DNA of 64,000 bases from Aquilaria yunnanensis (GCA_039654915.1 CM077600.1:27490453-27554452), one strand, 5' to 3'. Positions 12,001-29,450 are shown, numbered from the stretch's first letter. A program made the numbers and translations. The notes: generated from the letters alone by a model not told the origin.

Positions 12001-12789
12001 CCTAACTTCTACTCAACACAGAAAGAAGAAGACAAAGGGTGGAGCCTTACCTCGTATATGCAATCACCAATGTAAGCCAGTGTTGCCGCATTGAACACTG
12101 ATCGAGGCTTCTCGACTTTAGGAGGGGTTGGCAGCCATCTCTCATATCCCAGGTAAGAATCATCAAAGTCAAAACCTTCTGTCACTCCTACACCAACACA
12201 ATCAATTCAGCAAGTCATCTTCCATAACAATAGACAGAAAACTCCAAAACCGTGGTTGTGCTGGACTGCTGCCTATGGCTATAGTACATCGCTGATCCAA
12301 CAAATAGAGAACTATTCCAAGAACAACATGTAGAAGCACAATGAGAGGTCAAAATATACAAAATGACCTATAGAAAACCTTTCTGGTTCTTTCCTGAAAA
12401 ACAACACAATAGCATATAAAGTACTACGATACGACAAGGTGGTGTAAGTTGATGCATAGCGGTGAATGTATAGTACCCACCCCATGAATTCCTGAAACTA
12501 CTTGAAATTCAGAACTCACCCATTATTGCAAAGAAGGGAACTTGAAGAATATGAAGATACCTTGAGTTGGTTTCGATCGCTTGAGGAGATCGAGCACAGA
12601 CGGGTTGGTGGCGGTGGTCACGGCGAGATTGGCCGAGGGTTTGTTAGAAGGAGAGGAAGTGTTGTTTGGAATAGGACTCGTGCTCGGTTTTCGGGGAGCG
12701 TTGGGGTTGTAAGTGAGTCTCTGCTGGGTGTCCCAGGAAGCTCTCAGTCTCAGTCTCAGTGGACATGGCGCGCAACCGAGACTCACCAT
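9093..12789 (-). CDS. Chloroplast Mini-ribonuclease III (RNC3/RNC4 type), 7 exons, about 248 aa
   Basis: Exons from the 5' end on the minus strand: 12789-12561, 12187-12051, 11468-11379, 10883-10831, 9540-9438, 9327-9222, 9121-9093. All phases agree and the frame totals 747 nt. The first 76 residues are rich in Ser, Thr, Pro and Arg with few acidic residues, as in a chloroplast transit peptide. The RNase III fold covers about 105-235: NAATLAYIGDCIYE (catalytic Asp118 and Glu122) and LETLIGYLYL (Glu202). There is no double-stranded RNA-binding domain, which defines the Mini-III class. In Arabidopsis these enzymes take part in chloroplast 23S rRNA maturation and intron turnover. The last exon is uncertain: if the 9122-9221 intron is retained, the frame continues to 8953. 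The gene is divergent from the helicase at 14373. Confidence 0.85.
10920..11290. repeat. Three imperfect tandem repeats inside a Mini-RNase III intron
   Basis: Blocks sharing aaaatgtgaacatgtag, ttttcacaactta and tttgggaaagaaa recur three times, starting at about 10922, 11069 and 11176. They lie entirely in the intron between exons 3 and 4 of the minus-strand gene. They have no coding value. Confidence 0.7.
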
Positions 12790-14372
12790 TTTCGAGAGCC
12801 TCTGCTGCTACCAGACCAGGTTAATCCCAGGATAAGCCTCGGACGCTACCTGGTTTGGAACATAAGCCTCGAAAGGACCCAAGCTTTTGTCGTCCGGTCC
12901 AGTAAGTCTCTCAGCTTATGTAAGTGAGATAAAAACTCTAAACCTTTTGACAACATCAATCTTTACATAATTTATGGATCTATCTAATGAGAATATTAGT
13001 GACTTCTGTCAAGAATTTAAAAAATTATTTGAAAAATTTGAAGATGACTAACCATTAATGTGATGAACATGTTGTCATCCATCTAATTTTGTGTCTCAAT
13101 CAAATGAAATGACAAACTCACCATTTTTTCTTGTCCCAAAGCTATTCAATACTTTTTAACTTTAGAATTCATAAAAGGTTCTCCCAATTATCCATCAATA
13201 CTTGTCTCCTAGATGCCAATCATGAAACAACATTCAAATAGTATGCATATATATTGGCATCCATTTTCGTTCAATCTTCATGTTTAAATTCATCCTTTAT
13301 TTCTAACTCGCTGCCAGGATTGCTGTATATTCTTAATATTAAGCATTGTTTACAAGAAGCTCTTAGAATTGATGATATTTAGATATATAACATCTCTATC
13401 ATGATATTTACAAATAAACTGGTATAACTATTGTATACATGCAAAGACAGTATCTTGATATAACTTTTGTATTCGCAATTGAACACAAATTTTCATATTC
13501 AATTGTAAAGTAATGTTATAAGTTAGTACTTTCTGCCCTAATGATTAGTATCACCAATCATGTAAGTATCATGTGTCATAATTTTTTTTTCAAAATTTAA
13601 ATAAGAATTCATTAAGAATCAGTCTTTAAGACTTCAGTCAAGCGAATAGGGTATGGATATACCCATTCCATTCTACTTGAAGGACTTTTTGACAGAGATA
13701 TAAGAGTATGTGCTACTTAGCTCACAGAACAAGGAACATGAATGAAATGACATGATTCAAATGCCTTCAATAAAGAAATAACATCATCCTGGACTACCTC
13801 AATGCATAATGTGAAAGCTTTGTATAACTATGAAAGGCAGCAACTACTATTTGTGAATCTTTATAACAATTTTGCGCCAAACGTGAGTATGCATCTGAAG
13901 AAGACTCTTTCAAATTGCTAATGTTTCAAGAAAAGTGATATCATGAACAATGGAAGAGTGTAAGAAATGGATAACAGAACATTTTTACAAAACAATGAAA
14001 ATATATTTACGAAAAACAAATCAAGGGGCTACGTCAAACTGAGTGGCAGGACCGGTGCATTGGAAGTTATTGCCTTAAAAAATTCGAAATGTAGGATGCA
14101 AGGATTTGGGCTCTGGGCTCTTCATCCTTTATTGGGTCCAATTTGGGCTTCAGCCTTACTATGCCACAGGCATGCCGCCACAAAGTTTCAAGACGGTGCG
14201 TTTGAGTGGCGGGAGGAAGAGAGTGAAACAATCCGAGACTGAGAGCTTTCTTCTTCCTCTCGATCGAAACTCGCAAGAAAAACCTCAACTGAAACCCTAA
14301 TCACCATATCAAAATTATACTTTTGTTCACACCACCAAGCTCTGATAATATCGTCACCTCGCGCATAGAAGC
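12790..14372. other. Shared divergent promoter region between Mini-RNase III and the RNA helicase
   Basis: The two genes point away from each other across about 1.58 kb. The central part is AT-rich with no recognised gene. The last 130 bp before 14373 are less AT-rich and probably hold the helicase 5' leader. An open frame at 13967-14242 shows no domain. Confidence 0.5.
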
Positions 14373-18566
<4,194 letters not shown>

Positions 18567-20182
18567 CATGAATAAAAGAATCAAATAGCATTGGTGGGTC
18601 CAACTGTATTTTTAGATGAGTGAAGGGCTGTTGTTTCTGGGATTTGTGTAATGGACCGAGTATATGTACTTCTGTGGTAATTCTTTTTCCCCCCTCAGAC
18701 TCAGATGTATTAACATCGTAGTTGCGTACACCCTCGCATGCACCAAAACTCGTAGCCGTTCCAATTTTCCCTAATAATTTAGGGGCGTATAACCTATATA
18801 GTCGCTTAGCAGTAAGTCTCTAGGCTAATGATATTTAGAATTTTTTTTTTTTCTTTTTGGGGTGGACTGTGTCCCAAATTTTTTACAATATTTACTTTTC
18901 AGTAATTAATTTATAATTTTTTATTTTTAACACTTAAGTATATAAATGAAAAGTCTTTATATGTTAATAATAAATTAAGACTTATAATTTTTGAATATGT
19001 TTTTTTTTTAACAAGTAATAATATAAATAATTTCAAGTTAAACTAATTGAAAAAGTCAAAGGAACAAAGAAAATGGGACAGAAGAAGTATTTGATTTAAC
19101 AACAATGTTGGTTGAGCGGTGATTTTTTACGCATATTAAGGGAGGTCGATTCGCTCCTAACAATCAATATATCTTATTCATTGGGAAAAAGCAGTTAGTG
19201 TTCTAATCCTCTAAATTATCCTTTACGTGTATAACTATGTTCAGGACTTCTGAAAGAGAAATAACTCTTCTAAAGAAATTTTGTTTATTTTCTCGTTTGA
19301 AAGATCACTTTTCTATTTTCCGTTCCAGGGATTGCATATATATGATACAACTGCTCCTTTTTCCACCATGCATGTCGTAAGTAGATGGTGGGGATGTTAG
19401 TAGGTTGAATTTGATCCGATGCTAGCATTTCCAATTTTCCACATTCGACTCATTATCTGTTAGGTGAATAATTTTGACATTTATATCCTATCTACTTTTA
19501 AGAGAATTAGATTAGGTAAAACTTATCAGAAACTTCCACAACAGTAAGTGTTTTGTACTTTCAATGTCACTTATTTTAGTAAAATGAGTAAACACAAATT
19601 TAAGCAGAAAATAAATATATAAATACCATGCAACACAAAAATTTAAGCAAATACGAATTTTTACTTCAGTTATTAATACAATGAATGAAAATAATAATTA
19701 ACAGCGTTGAAGGTCTTTTTCTGTCTCAATTAGCAGAAACTAAAATTGGTAGATAGATATATCATTTACCCAGTCAGAAGACACATGCTTCTACTCGCCA
19801 TTCACAAATGAAATTCCAAAATGCCGATAAAATTTGGAAAAAGTAAAATAAAGTAAACCTCTTCCTCGTGGCCAACTAAGCATTTCAGTAATTGCCTGTT
19901 TTATTTTCTGATTACCAAAAAAAAAAAATTAATTGCCTGTTAATGGTATGTTTCGGGTTCGCCGCAAAATCAGTTTAAAGGCCGAGGCATTTTTATCCGA
20001 TCCCAAAATGCTGATGTTGACGTTTGGTGATGAATGTGTCCGTGAAAACTGTTGAGTGGTTTATGTATCAAAGATTCGTGTACATAGGTTGCTTATTCAG
20101 GGTTTTAGCCCATGGTAAATGAAGACTGAGCAGACCTTTGTCTCTGTGCGACGAAAGTCACAAAACGAGTCCTCCATTGAAG
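18567..20182. other. Intergenic DNA with a Stowaway-like MITE
   Basis: The helicase 3' UTR occupies the first 150 bp or so. A MITE copy lies at about 18866-19090 and is listed separately. The final 100 bp should be the leader of the next gene. No other gene is recognised. Confidence 0.5.
18866..19090 (+). mobile_element. Degraded Stowaway-like MITE (copy 1 of 3)
   Basis: It starts near gtcccaaattttttaca and ends near atgggacagaagaagta, so the tgtccca and tgggaca ends are inverted. The interior shares attaatttataattttt, agtatataaatga and aattaaga-type blocks with the copy at 61388-61628 in the same orientation. It has no coding capacity. Membership in the Tc1/Mariner Stowaway group is inferred from the ctccctccgtccc-type end of the better-kept copy. 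Confidence 0.6.
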
Positions 20183-22129
20183 ATGAGCAGTGATCAAGAA
20201 GGTCCAAAGCTTTTCACCAACAAACCCAAAAAGAGTAAACCTCTTCTCTACTCTACTGTCTCCAAGTCCATCACTTTTTCTTTTCTTATATGTAATTGAA
20301 CAGCTAATTCAAGTCAATTATTTGTGAATCTTTCTTTCGGTGCTTGATCGGAAGATTCTTGTTTTTGTTTCGGAAACCAACAGCTCAACTGAAGGCCAAG
20401 GATTACTATGCACCCTCCTCTGCTGCTGCAGCATCGTATTCAAATTCAATGGGGTCGCCTCCGCCACCGCCTCAGCCCCAGCCTCCCAAGGAGTCCTTTG
20501 CCAGGCGTTACAAGTTCCTGTGGCCGCTCTTACTTGGTGTCAACTTCGCTGTCGGAGGTAACTTCATTTTTCTTGATATGCCCGTGCTTAGCGATTACGG
20601 CGGACGATTAATGGATAGCATGATATTTCAGATATACAATAGGATTTCATGAGATGTGCTTTCAGGATGGGAAGGAACAATTTATCTTCAGTGATGAATC
20701 TTGTGATTGTGCTTGTCTTATCTGTTGTTTGCTCATGTCCTACATACTTTTGGTGCTGAGAACTCTCTTGTAAGGTTTTTCTTTTGGATATGAGAGGCAT
20801 CTGTAACGTGGAATACACTTCACCTGCTGCAGATGATAATGTCATAAAAAGTTGTGATAAATCTGGATGATTGAGTTTGTATCTTAAATATTTCTTGGTT
20901 TGATTGCCAACCAACCTCACTTGGTATTTTTATGGTACATCACGATAGATCTTGGTTTGGTCAAGTTTTATGGAGTAGTGTGGTGCAATTTTCAGGGGTA
21001 ATTTAGGTCATGTGTCAGATGCACCTGTGGCAAAAATGTTGGCAGCAAGGAGCCAAACGAAAGAACTGAGCTTAATGGAGTAGTTGCTCAAATTTTGATC
21101 ATTGCCCATGAAATGCATGCGGCATAAGTAAGCTTGGTGTATGTTTCGTGTTGCTCAAAGGTTGATGGTTGGTTGGCTTATGACCTCAAGGAAATTTTGG
21201 CAAGTTCTATGTTTTTTAGGAATAGAAAAGGGAGTTGGTATGTACCAGAGGAGGTAAGTTGCTTGAAAGTACCTCTAGAAGGGATACAGAATCAGGTGGT
21301 AGGTGTTCTCCGTCAAGGTAATTTCTTCCTGTGCTTTTGTTAGTTTGAGCTCATCTTCTGTTTCTGTTATGGTGTTCTCGTTGCTGGATTACCCTACAGG
21401 TAACATTGTACACAGAGAGGCCACAATTTTTAGAAGCTGATGGTTGTTTCAATTAGATGGTGAAGGACAAATGCTTGCCAGTATTCAATAGGATCAAAAG
21501 GAACAACTGTTTATTACCAAAATTTTTTTCCAGCTGTTATTTTGGAGCTGATGTGCCAGTTATAAGCCTTCTCCCTCTTCCCTTGTCTCTGCGTCCATGG
21601 TCTTGATCTTAACATTTATTGTAGGTTGTGTTTTTTTCCAAAGTAAAAGTTACCTTTTTTGTGTATGATTATAAATACTGATTCGTCTTAATGCCACAAG
21701 GCCTGTGTTGGTTATTGATGGAATAAATTTATGGAATCATTTTCTGATGTTGGTCGGATACAACGTTTTATGATTCTTGCAGCTTATTTGTTCACGAGGA
21801 CTAAGAAAAAGGATGCGAGCACAACAGAAGATGTTCCGAGTGATGTCCCGTCTGCTACAACTTCCGCTACAAGTGTCCCTACAGCTCCACTTACTACAAG
21901 CGTCTCTACAGCTCCAGTTGCTGAGAAAATCTTGCCCACACTGTCGACAACAGAGCCTGTGAAATCACAAGAACCGGTGCTGGAGAGTCAGCAGCGTGAA
22001 CTTTTCAAGTGGATATTGGAAGAGAAAAGGAAGCTGAAACCAAAAGATCCTGAAGAGAAGAAGCGCATTGATGAAGAGAAAGCCATTCTCAAAGAATTTA
22101 TGAGAGCGAAATCAATTCCTACCTTCTGA
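20183..22129 (+). CDS. Small plant-conserved membrane-anchored proline-rich protein (At1g55160-like), 3 exons, 190 aa
   Basis: Exons: 20183-20234, 20384-20557, 21783-22129. The frame totals 573 nt. No enzymatic domain is visible. Residues 40-53 form a proline-rich run. Residues 58-80 (RRYKFLWPLL, then LGVNFAVGAYLF) form a single hydrophobic segment preceded by Arg/Lys and followed by TRTKKK, which suggests one membrane span. A Thr/Ser/Pro/Val-rich linker with repeats such as ATSVPTAP and STAP follows. The C-terminus is a charged helix (EEKRKLKPKDPEEKKRIDEE) ending in RAKSIPTF. Location next to the helicase and the FLX-like gene, plus the length, matches the Arabidopsis gene annotated as WAS/WASL-interacting family protein, a name that says little about function. 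The molecular role is unknown. The 1225-nt second intron is the largest part of the gene. Confidence 0.82.
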
Positions 22130-24366
22130 ATTATGGTTCTTGTTGAAGTTGCTTTAGGACTTAGGTTTGGTCGTGGTCAGGCTTGGTTGTCATTTGATTG
22201 TGTGTTGCAACTTATTAGTAGTATTTCTCTTTGGTGCGCGAGCAAGTGAAATTGGGTGCATGGTGATTTCGTAATATCAAAATAGTGACGATTGTAGCAT
22301 CGTTCCTTTTTAGTCTTGCTTTGCTTTTGATGCATGTGAAGAACAAACATCACGGTTTTGCATTCTCACTTAAACGCCACCAGTTGCCATTTTTCTACCT
22401 CTCACTAACTTCAATGGTTTGTTTGGCTTTTTGGAGATGAAAGTTGCTTGTTCGGAAAAAAGACGTAGCCCAGACTCCAAAAACACTGCCTCGAGAGTGG
22501 TCTAGGGCTATTTTTGACACAAAATAGGTCATTTGTGTTTTAGGCTCAAATATGTCAAATTACTCTTCTACTATAATGGCTGTTGATATATTGAACAATA
22601 TAACGATTTTTTAGGTGCACCCAACAGATTTCAGTAAAATCTATTGTTGTACATTCTACATGGGATAAGAGTTTTTGGTGCATTAGGGGCAAGGAACCTT
22701 TACCTTGCCAAGCTCGCCCAATTTGGGGTTTTAATTTCTTGACATAGTGCTTCCACTTTCCAGAGGCAGAGAGGTACTTGCAGCAAAATGGGACCTCAAA
22801 ATGTTGTGGTTGTTGAAGCTCAACCTCGATCTTCCAAACTCAACCCCCATTGACTTCTGTGAAGGTTGGGATTGGAGTTGGGATTCAATTTTCTCTTTCA
22901 TTTTTATGCTCAAATCATCACGAAAACGTGATCTCCAACTATCAACTAGAATAAGTAATGTTTACATATGGATAGAGAAAGAACAAACCTCTTTTGCCAC
23001 ATCCACACAACTTTGAAATTCTTCAATCTCATGTGTTATTTGGATTTGCTGATGTACTTATTTGTTTCAATTTAAAATTGTTAGGCAAGTAGATATACTG
23101 GCACTTATATTATTTTCGCAAATTTTAAAAATGTTGTGAGACATCAATAGTTTTTCATTGTGATTTTTTTTTTAACTTTCATTAGAACATATGCATAAAT
23201 TCAAAAAAAATTGAAAAGTATCAGTCGTTCTTTTTAGAGCCAGGGAGCACTTTTTTAAAAAACATAAAAAAAATAAAACAGAAGGCCTATTTTTTCCAAT
23301 AATTTCATCGGACAAAAGGAAACATGGGATAGTAGATTTTGCACAAACACATAAGTTTGGTGGCAAAACTGTCGTTTCTGCCAAACACAAACCCATGCCA
23401 TTCCCGACGAACACGAAAGATATCTTTTGCGGACCAAGATCAATATCATAGGCACCTCCGCGCTGTTCCTTCGAATATCTCATCTCCCTCTTCTTCACGG
23501 CGCCAAGAGAAGAATCTTGCTTGCTTCATCCGTTCGTCGTCCTGAGATTGTAAACTCTGGTACTAATTCTCATCCTCTCGCTCCGCTTAATCTCTTATCG
23601 TCTGTTCTGAATTGGTCGATCGATTACTGGAATGTGAGTTTTGATTCTCCTACTTTTTGCCGCTCTAGTGCCGCGAATATGTCAGTTTGATAGGAAATTC
23701 CGAACAGAGAAGGGCCTCTATATCTGGTTAAGATGATCATATCAGATTTTAGGGCTGCGTTGTGGTTCGTTAAAGAGCGGTTTACAGAGTTAGGTTGCTT
23801 GTATTTTGTCAGATGCTTCGGTTTATTTCATGGTTTTGATGAATGCAAGAACTGGGTTCGTCTCTCTGTTTGATTTTACGGGATTTTATAAGGTCCATTA
23901 ATTTTCTCCAAAATGGTATGAAGCACACTTGAGTTTTGATGAATTCATAGTGTTCTTGTCATCTATATTATTTAAGTGATGATGTGCTCTTGGTGAAGAA
24001 GCTGAAATATCATCAGCTTTTTCAGAAGCACAACTGAAGGCATTCACCAATTTCCTTCTGTTCTTTTTTTTTTTTTTTTTGGTTGGGGGGAGGTGTATGC
24101 AGCTTGTCTATTTGGAACCTTTGTGCTTACATGTGCCACTTTACAACTAACTTCAGCCCTCTGATAGGAGTCATTTATTGGTCCCTTGTTCTTCACTTGC
24201 TAATTTCATTTGTGTTATTCTTGTATGCATACCACCTAGGAGGTGGTCCATCATTATCTGGTCTTCTGATCTAGAGAAGTTTCATAAAATCTTGTATGTA
24301 TTAAAGTGGTAATATTGATTTGCGAGCCTTACATGGCATAAATGTTTTATTCCCAGCTTATCCGAA
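22130..24366. other. Intergenic DNA and probable 5' leader with intron of the FLX-like gene
   Basis: No coding gene is recognised. The stretch at about 23400-23560 is pyrimidine-rich and looks like a first non-coding exon. An acceptor tttattcccag lies at 24347-24357, just before the ATG at 24367. A 5' UTR intron of roughly 0.8 kb is therefore likely, with the promoter upstream of about 23400. A poly(T) tract lies at 24066-24080. Confidence 0.45.
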
Positions 24367-25865
24367 ATGGCTGGGAGAAACCGTATGCATCGTGATGCCT
24401 TCATTGACAGGAGGGGGATGCCTCCAGAAAGATCTTTTCCTCGTGGTCCTCTTGCACAGCCGCCTCCTCACCCTGCTTTGCTGGAGGATGAACTTGAAAG
24501 ACAGCATGTTGAAATGAGAAGGCTTTTGAGTGATAATCGGAGACTGAGTGAGGATCGTATGGCTCTACAACATGAGCTTGGTGCTGCAAAAGAGGAAATT
24601 CATCGCTTGAGTATTCTCCGTGGAGAGCAGGAGATGCACGCTAGAGAGCTTATTGAGAAAGGAATGAAAATGGAGGGTGAGCTTCGTGCAACTGAACCTA
24701 TAATGAAAGAGGTTGTGCAGCTTCGTAGTGAAGTTCAGAAACTTAATGATATCAAGCAGGAGCTCAACAACCAAGTTAAGACTCTTAGACAAGATCTTGT
24801 GAGGTTACAAGCTGATAATAAGCAGGTGCCTCTTCTAAGATCAGAGATTGATGGACTGCAGCAGGAGTTAATTCATACTAGGTCTGTACAGAAAGCTTTT
24901 TTCTCTTTTATGTCATTTTATTAGAATTTCATGATTATGCTGTTATTTCTGTTTGATATTTTGTGGAATACCTTTATTCTAACTCTGCAAGTTGTGCTTA
25001 ATTCTAAACTCAATGTTATATTTAATAGGACTGCTATTGATTATGAAAAGAAGGCAAACATTGAACTAATGGAACAAAGGCAGGCAATGGAGAAGAATAT
25101 GGTCTCCATGGCACGTGAAGTTGAAAAACTACGTGCAGAACTTGCCAATGCAGACAGTAGGCCATGGAGTTCTGGTATAATTTCTCTATCTTATTTCCTG
25201 CTTGAAGTCTTTTCCCTCATACTGTAACTCTGATTGTGGTATCAGTGTTGTGATTTTTTTGTTTTTCATCAATTTCCTCATCCTCTTGGTTCATAATAAT
25301 AACAGTAAGCAGAATCCTGCTTATCGGTTTTTAGAGCACTCTATGAATTTTCTGAAACAACTGAGAGGAAATTTCTAATTTGTTTCGTTATCAAAAAGCT
25401 GATCCATTGTTGAGTTATGCTGACTTGCTCAAAACCTTGGTCGCCATTGTTTTTAATCCTTTCTTTTTTGTTTCCTAGGGTTCATCTTTATCAGAGGGCT
25501 GTATTTCGCTTAGTAGCATGTTCCTTTTGAAAGATTGGGGATATTGAGATCTTTTATTGTGAACCTCTAGATATGTTTACTATTGCATCTGATCTTATGT
25601 CCTGAAATCAAATGTCTCAAGGTCCATATGGGATGAGATTCAACAGCCTTGATGGTGCTTTTCCTTCTGCATATGATGGATATGGGATTCATCAGGTTCA
25701 ATGTTCTTTCTTTCCCTTCTTTCAAGTTTGAATTAACCCATCATGATTTATGTGCTGGATTGCCCCCCCTAAACTTAAGTATGATTACAGGGTACATCTG
25801 ATACGGGGCCTTTTTATGGGCCTGCTTCGGCTTCCTGGGAAAAGCCTCATAAACGTCGCCGCTGA
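24367..25865 (+). CDS. FLX-like coiled-coil protein (FLOWERING LOCUS C EXPRESSOR family), 4 coding exons, 269 aa
   Basis: Coding exons: 24367-24881, 25029-25174, 25622-25695, 25791-25865, totalling 810 nt with consistent phases. The N-terminus [20 protein letters not shown] is basic, then [20 protein letters not shown] opens a long coiled coil (about residues 40-170) continued by exon 2 (about 172-215). The Gly/Tyr/Ser-rich tail includes [14 protein letters not shown] and ends KPHKRRR. This layout fits the FLX/FLX-like family, whose founder helps activate the floral repressor FLC together with FRIGIDA; other members have less clear roles. Leu/Glu heptads support homo- or hetero-oligomerisation. 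Its position beside the previous gene matches Arabidopsis FLX-like 3 (At1g55170). No catalytic motif is present. Involvement in flowering time is inferred from the family only. Confidence 0.85.
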
Positions 25866-26170
25866 GATACCAATGGATAGTTGCTCACGCAGAAGAATGA
25901 GGTTGTAGTTTCAGCTGCCTGTTCTGAGGTTCAACCCATGAATGTGCAATAAATACGTGTGCTCTATGTACGCATGCTTTATCATTAGTTCTTAAATTAT
26001 TAGGGTTGGATTTTTACATACTCGCAGAGGTAGCTTTACTTCCTACTAATTGGCAGACATGGTGGTTTTCTGTTATATATGAGTTATTTTCCAAATTGCT
26101 CATTTCCTTTTCAATTTTTTGTTGCTTGATTTGATTTGTCTTTTCTTGCTCGCAAATGGTAGTATGCTAA

Positions 26171-26880
26171 GGATAACAGCAGCTGCATTGAATTGTCTCA
26201 TGATGGTTTCTGAGTTGTATGGACCAGCAATTGATTACTTTCGTATGGATATATGACATGGATAAACTCAGAATGTGTGGAGTATTCAACTGCTGAGGAA
26301 ATTTTATTGCTCATGAGGAGATAAACTTTGGAATTCTTATTTATTTCACATTGATGATTAATTTGGTGAGAGGATACTTTTCTGCAGAATTATTGTTCGA
26401 AGGTTAGCAGTCCATCATTCTCTAATGACAAAGTATGAGGTCACTATTTATTCCATCTAATTAGACAATAAAACACACTGGAGTTGAGACAATGGCAAGT
26501 AAAAAATAAGGATAACAACAGCTGCGTTGAATGGTCTCATGATGGTTTCTGAGTTTTATGGACCAGAAAGTGATTACTTTCATATGGTTATATGACATGA
26601 ATAAAGTCAGAATGTGTGGAGCATTCAACTCCGGAGGAAATTTTAGTTTTAACTCTTACAAGCCTTTGATTCATGTTGCTCATGAGGAGATAAACTTCGG
26701 AATTCTTATTTATTTCACATTGATGAGTAATTTGGTGACAGGATACTTTTCTGCGGAATTATTGTTCCAAGTTTAGCAGTTCATCATTCTCTAATGACAA
26801 AGTATGAGGTCACTATTTATTCTATCTAATTAGATAATAGAGCACACTGGAGTTGAGACAATGGCAATTAAAAAAATAAG
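26171..26880 (+). repeat. Direct tandem duplication, 339-bp and 371-bp copies
   Basis: Copy 1 is 26171-26509 and copy 2 is 26510-26880. Both begin ggataacagcagctg/ggataacaacagctg and end in gttgagacaatggca followed by an A-rich tract ending aataag. Copy 2 carries about 37 extra bases after gaggaaatttta, so one copy has had an indel. Divergence is about one change in fifteen bases by eye. Confidence 0.85.
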
Positions 26881-29108
26881 GAAATAGGATTGAGCGATTG
26901 CATACCATTTTGGGTAGCTGAAACTTCAGAGTAAATGTGTGACATTCGCCATTTTGTTGCTGAGAAATGTTCATGTTCAAGTTTTGTATTCTGATGCACC
27001 ATTCAGATGGAAGTAAGGATGCTTGGGATGTATGCTTGTAGCCCCTACCTGGAGTTTTGCACCAAATAAGATTGATAGTAGGTACATGCTTAATAGTTAG
27101 GGATCAGGCGTTAAGTGCTGATGTATGTGATCTGGCATTTAAGTTAGGAACTCTTTATCATACTTTTTATACCTAGATGGTGCACGCTTTTAGAAGAACC
27201 AGCATGTTCAGTGGTAATGAGAAACAATTGCATCGAATAAAGCAGATATCTCAACAATGTAAGTACCACTGGTTAGGACAATTTGGAGATGGAGTTCAAA
27301 TTCCAAACTTTTGATGTTATTGGGCAGCTGCACTCTTCTACTCCTGGGAGCACTGTGGACTAGTGCTCCACTTCACACAAGTTTGAATCAGTGTTTGATT
27401 CTATCGAAACAAAGTTATATTATGCTCACAGAATATGTTAGTATTTCCTTATAGATATAAGTTTGAGCGACTTGTCTCTTCTGGTTTTTGAATGATATGG
27501 ATTTAGAGGTACCAGGTTTCTGAAGTATCACCTGGCCCATTGGCTTTAATTGGGGGTTGCGGTATTAATGCAACTAGCTTATCTGCTCCATGGTTGCATC
27601 TGAAGATTGGGTGGCGCAATTACTAAAAGAAAATTGAATTGTGCCTGTGATGTCAACATCATTTCATTTTGTTTTCTTTTCCAGTCCAATGTTCTTCCCC
27701 TTATTCTGTTCTCCTCCACTAGGAGTGATTTAGGATGTAGATTGAGATCCGATTTACTTTTCCTGGTATAAGAGTGGCTGCCATGGATGTGCTGAGCTAT
27801 GCAGATTAGGTTACTACCTGGGGTTTCTGTAATTGTGGAGTTCTAAAGCTGGATTTTCTGAATTGGTTGTAAATTTACATGAATGATATCCATTTGATGC
27901 TTGTTTATGCTTTGTGACTCACCTTGGATATCATCAAGATAATCTTGAAAATTCAAAGGAATATTAGGATGATTAATAAAATGTCACTACTTAGCAGTAT
28001 CTATCTTGAAGGGTGGAAGGTGAAGTTGATGCCTTTGTTGGTTTACTTCTGAACTCAAGTTGTGGTTGGGAACAGGACCCAGACAATGGTTCATTTCTAT
28101 GAGGGGGTTGGGAAAATTTCACTTCCACAATATATTCTTTTAGTGTGAGTGCATAGCCGAAGTGGCGTCCTCTCGTGTGTATTTCCTTGGTTATTTCTCA
28201 TAGCTTGGCTCCATACCAATGCAATTCCAAAAAATTATGGTAATATGTGTAATACTTGCACTGCCGGACTATTCCCTGTTTGGGTTCGTTCTGATGGGCT
28301 GCAAAGCTGTAAGTTATCAAGAAATGGTGACCACCTCCATGAAAGGTAGCAGCTTCTTCATGCAGGAACGACACCGGAGTTCCCAAAGGATGATGAGCAT
28401 GCCATGTGGGTGAGAGGCTGACTACTTACCCACTTTTATGTAAGCAAGTCTTCTTGCCTTATTAATCATCGACTTGCAGTTTGTTTTTTGTTTATCTTAA
28501 GCTGTTATTTCACTACTTATACCACTATGTTGATCTGCTAATCTCATGATTCTGTTCATGGTTCTGCTATGTGTTTCTTGTGGCCCTATGTTTTAGCACA
28601 TCAAGAACAATCTAGGCAAACAATCTAGATGCTTCCATTGCCACGTAGTTGATATATATTCATGCTTAATATTGTGGATTTAATTTTTGGCCTTCTGCTA
28701 GAAGTGGGAGTTCCAGTTTGTGCCTTTCGAACCATCGGACACTTTAAACAGCTGGTGACCTTTCTATGGTTGTCTGGAAATCTAGAATTGCTCCCTTTAG
28801 TATTTGACCTCACGAGTATTCTCGTTGATTGCCTTTCCTTTTGGGATATTCTCATGCACGGCATTGTACAACAGTTTGCACGTTCCAGGATCCAATGAGT
28901 AGTGTGCATTCTTAGCTCCAGAGTTCGGGATGTTGGGTGGTTGTGGAAAGACTGCCGCCAATTGTTCAAGGATGATTTTGATGTTAGATTCATCTGAAAG
29001 TTCAAATGGATTTGGTTGATCTTTTCCTGAGGATGGGTGCTCCTAAGTCAAGATCTGAGTGATGAACCATGTATAATATTCTCAGTGGCATCAAAGAAGC
29101 TAGGATCA

Positions 29109-29450
29109 GGTTTCTTGTCGGGATTTGCAATTCTTTACCATATGGTTATAGGCTGTACTAGCAGCCAAAGAAGAGTGAAGCAAGTTACTGGCCCACCTAG
29201 TTGATGTTGCACTCTGTAGTGACATTTTAGTAGAGATTTCCATGACTTAGTCAGCTGCAGAGTTGGAGTTATTATCACATAAAAAAATCTGGTAGGGGAT
29301 TTTGTTGCAGGAATTTGCGACCCTTTACTGTTATAGGCAGTAATATCAGCTAAAGAGGAGTGGGGTGAGTGACTGGTCCTCAAAGATGGTGCATTTCATG
29401 GCAAAACGTTTTAGTTTAGATTTTCATGACTGACTAGACAGCATCAGAGC
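29109..29450 (+). repeat. Diverged tandem duplication of about 182 bp
   Basis: The two copies start near 29109 and 29291. They share gggatttgcaattctttacc/ggaatttgcgaccctttac, agccaaagaagagtg/agctaaagaggagtg and a common gatttccatgact/gattttcatgact block. Divergence is higher than in the 26.2-kb duplication, so it is older. Confidence 0.65.
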
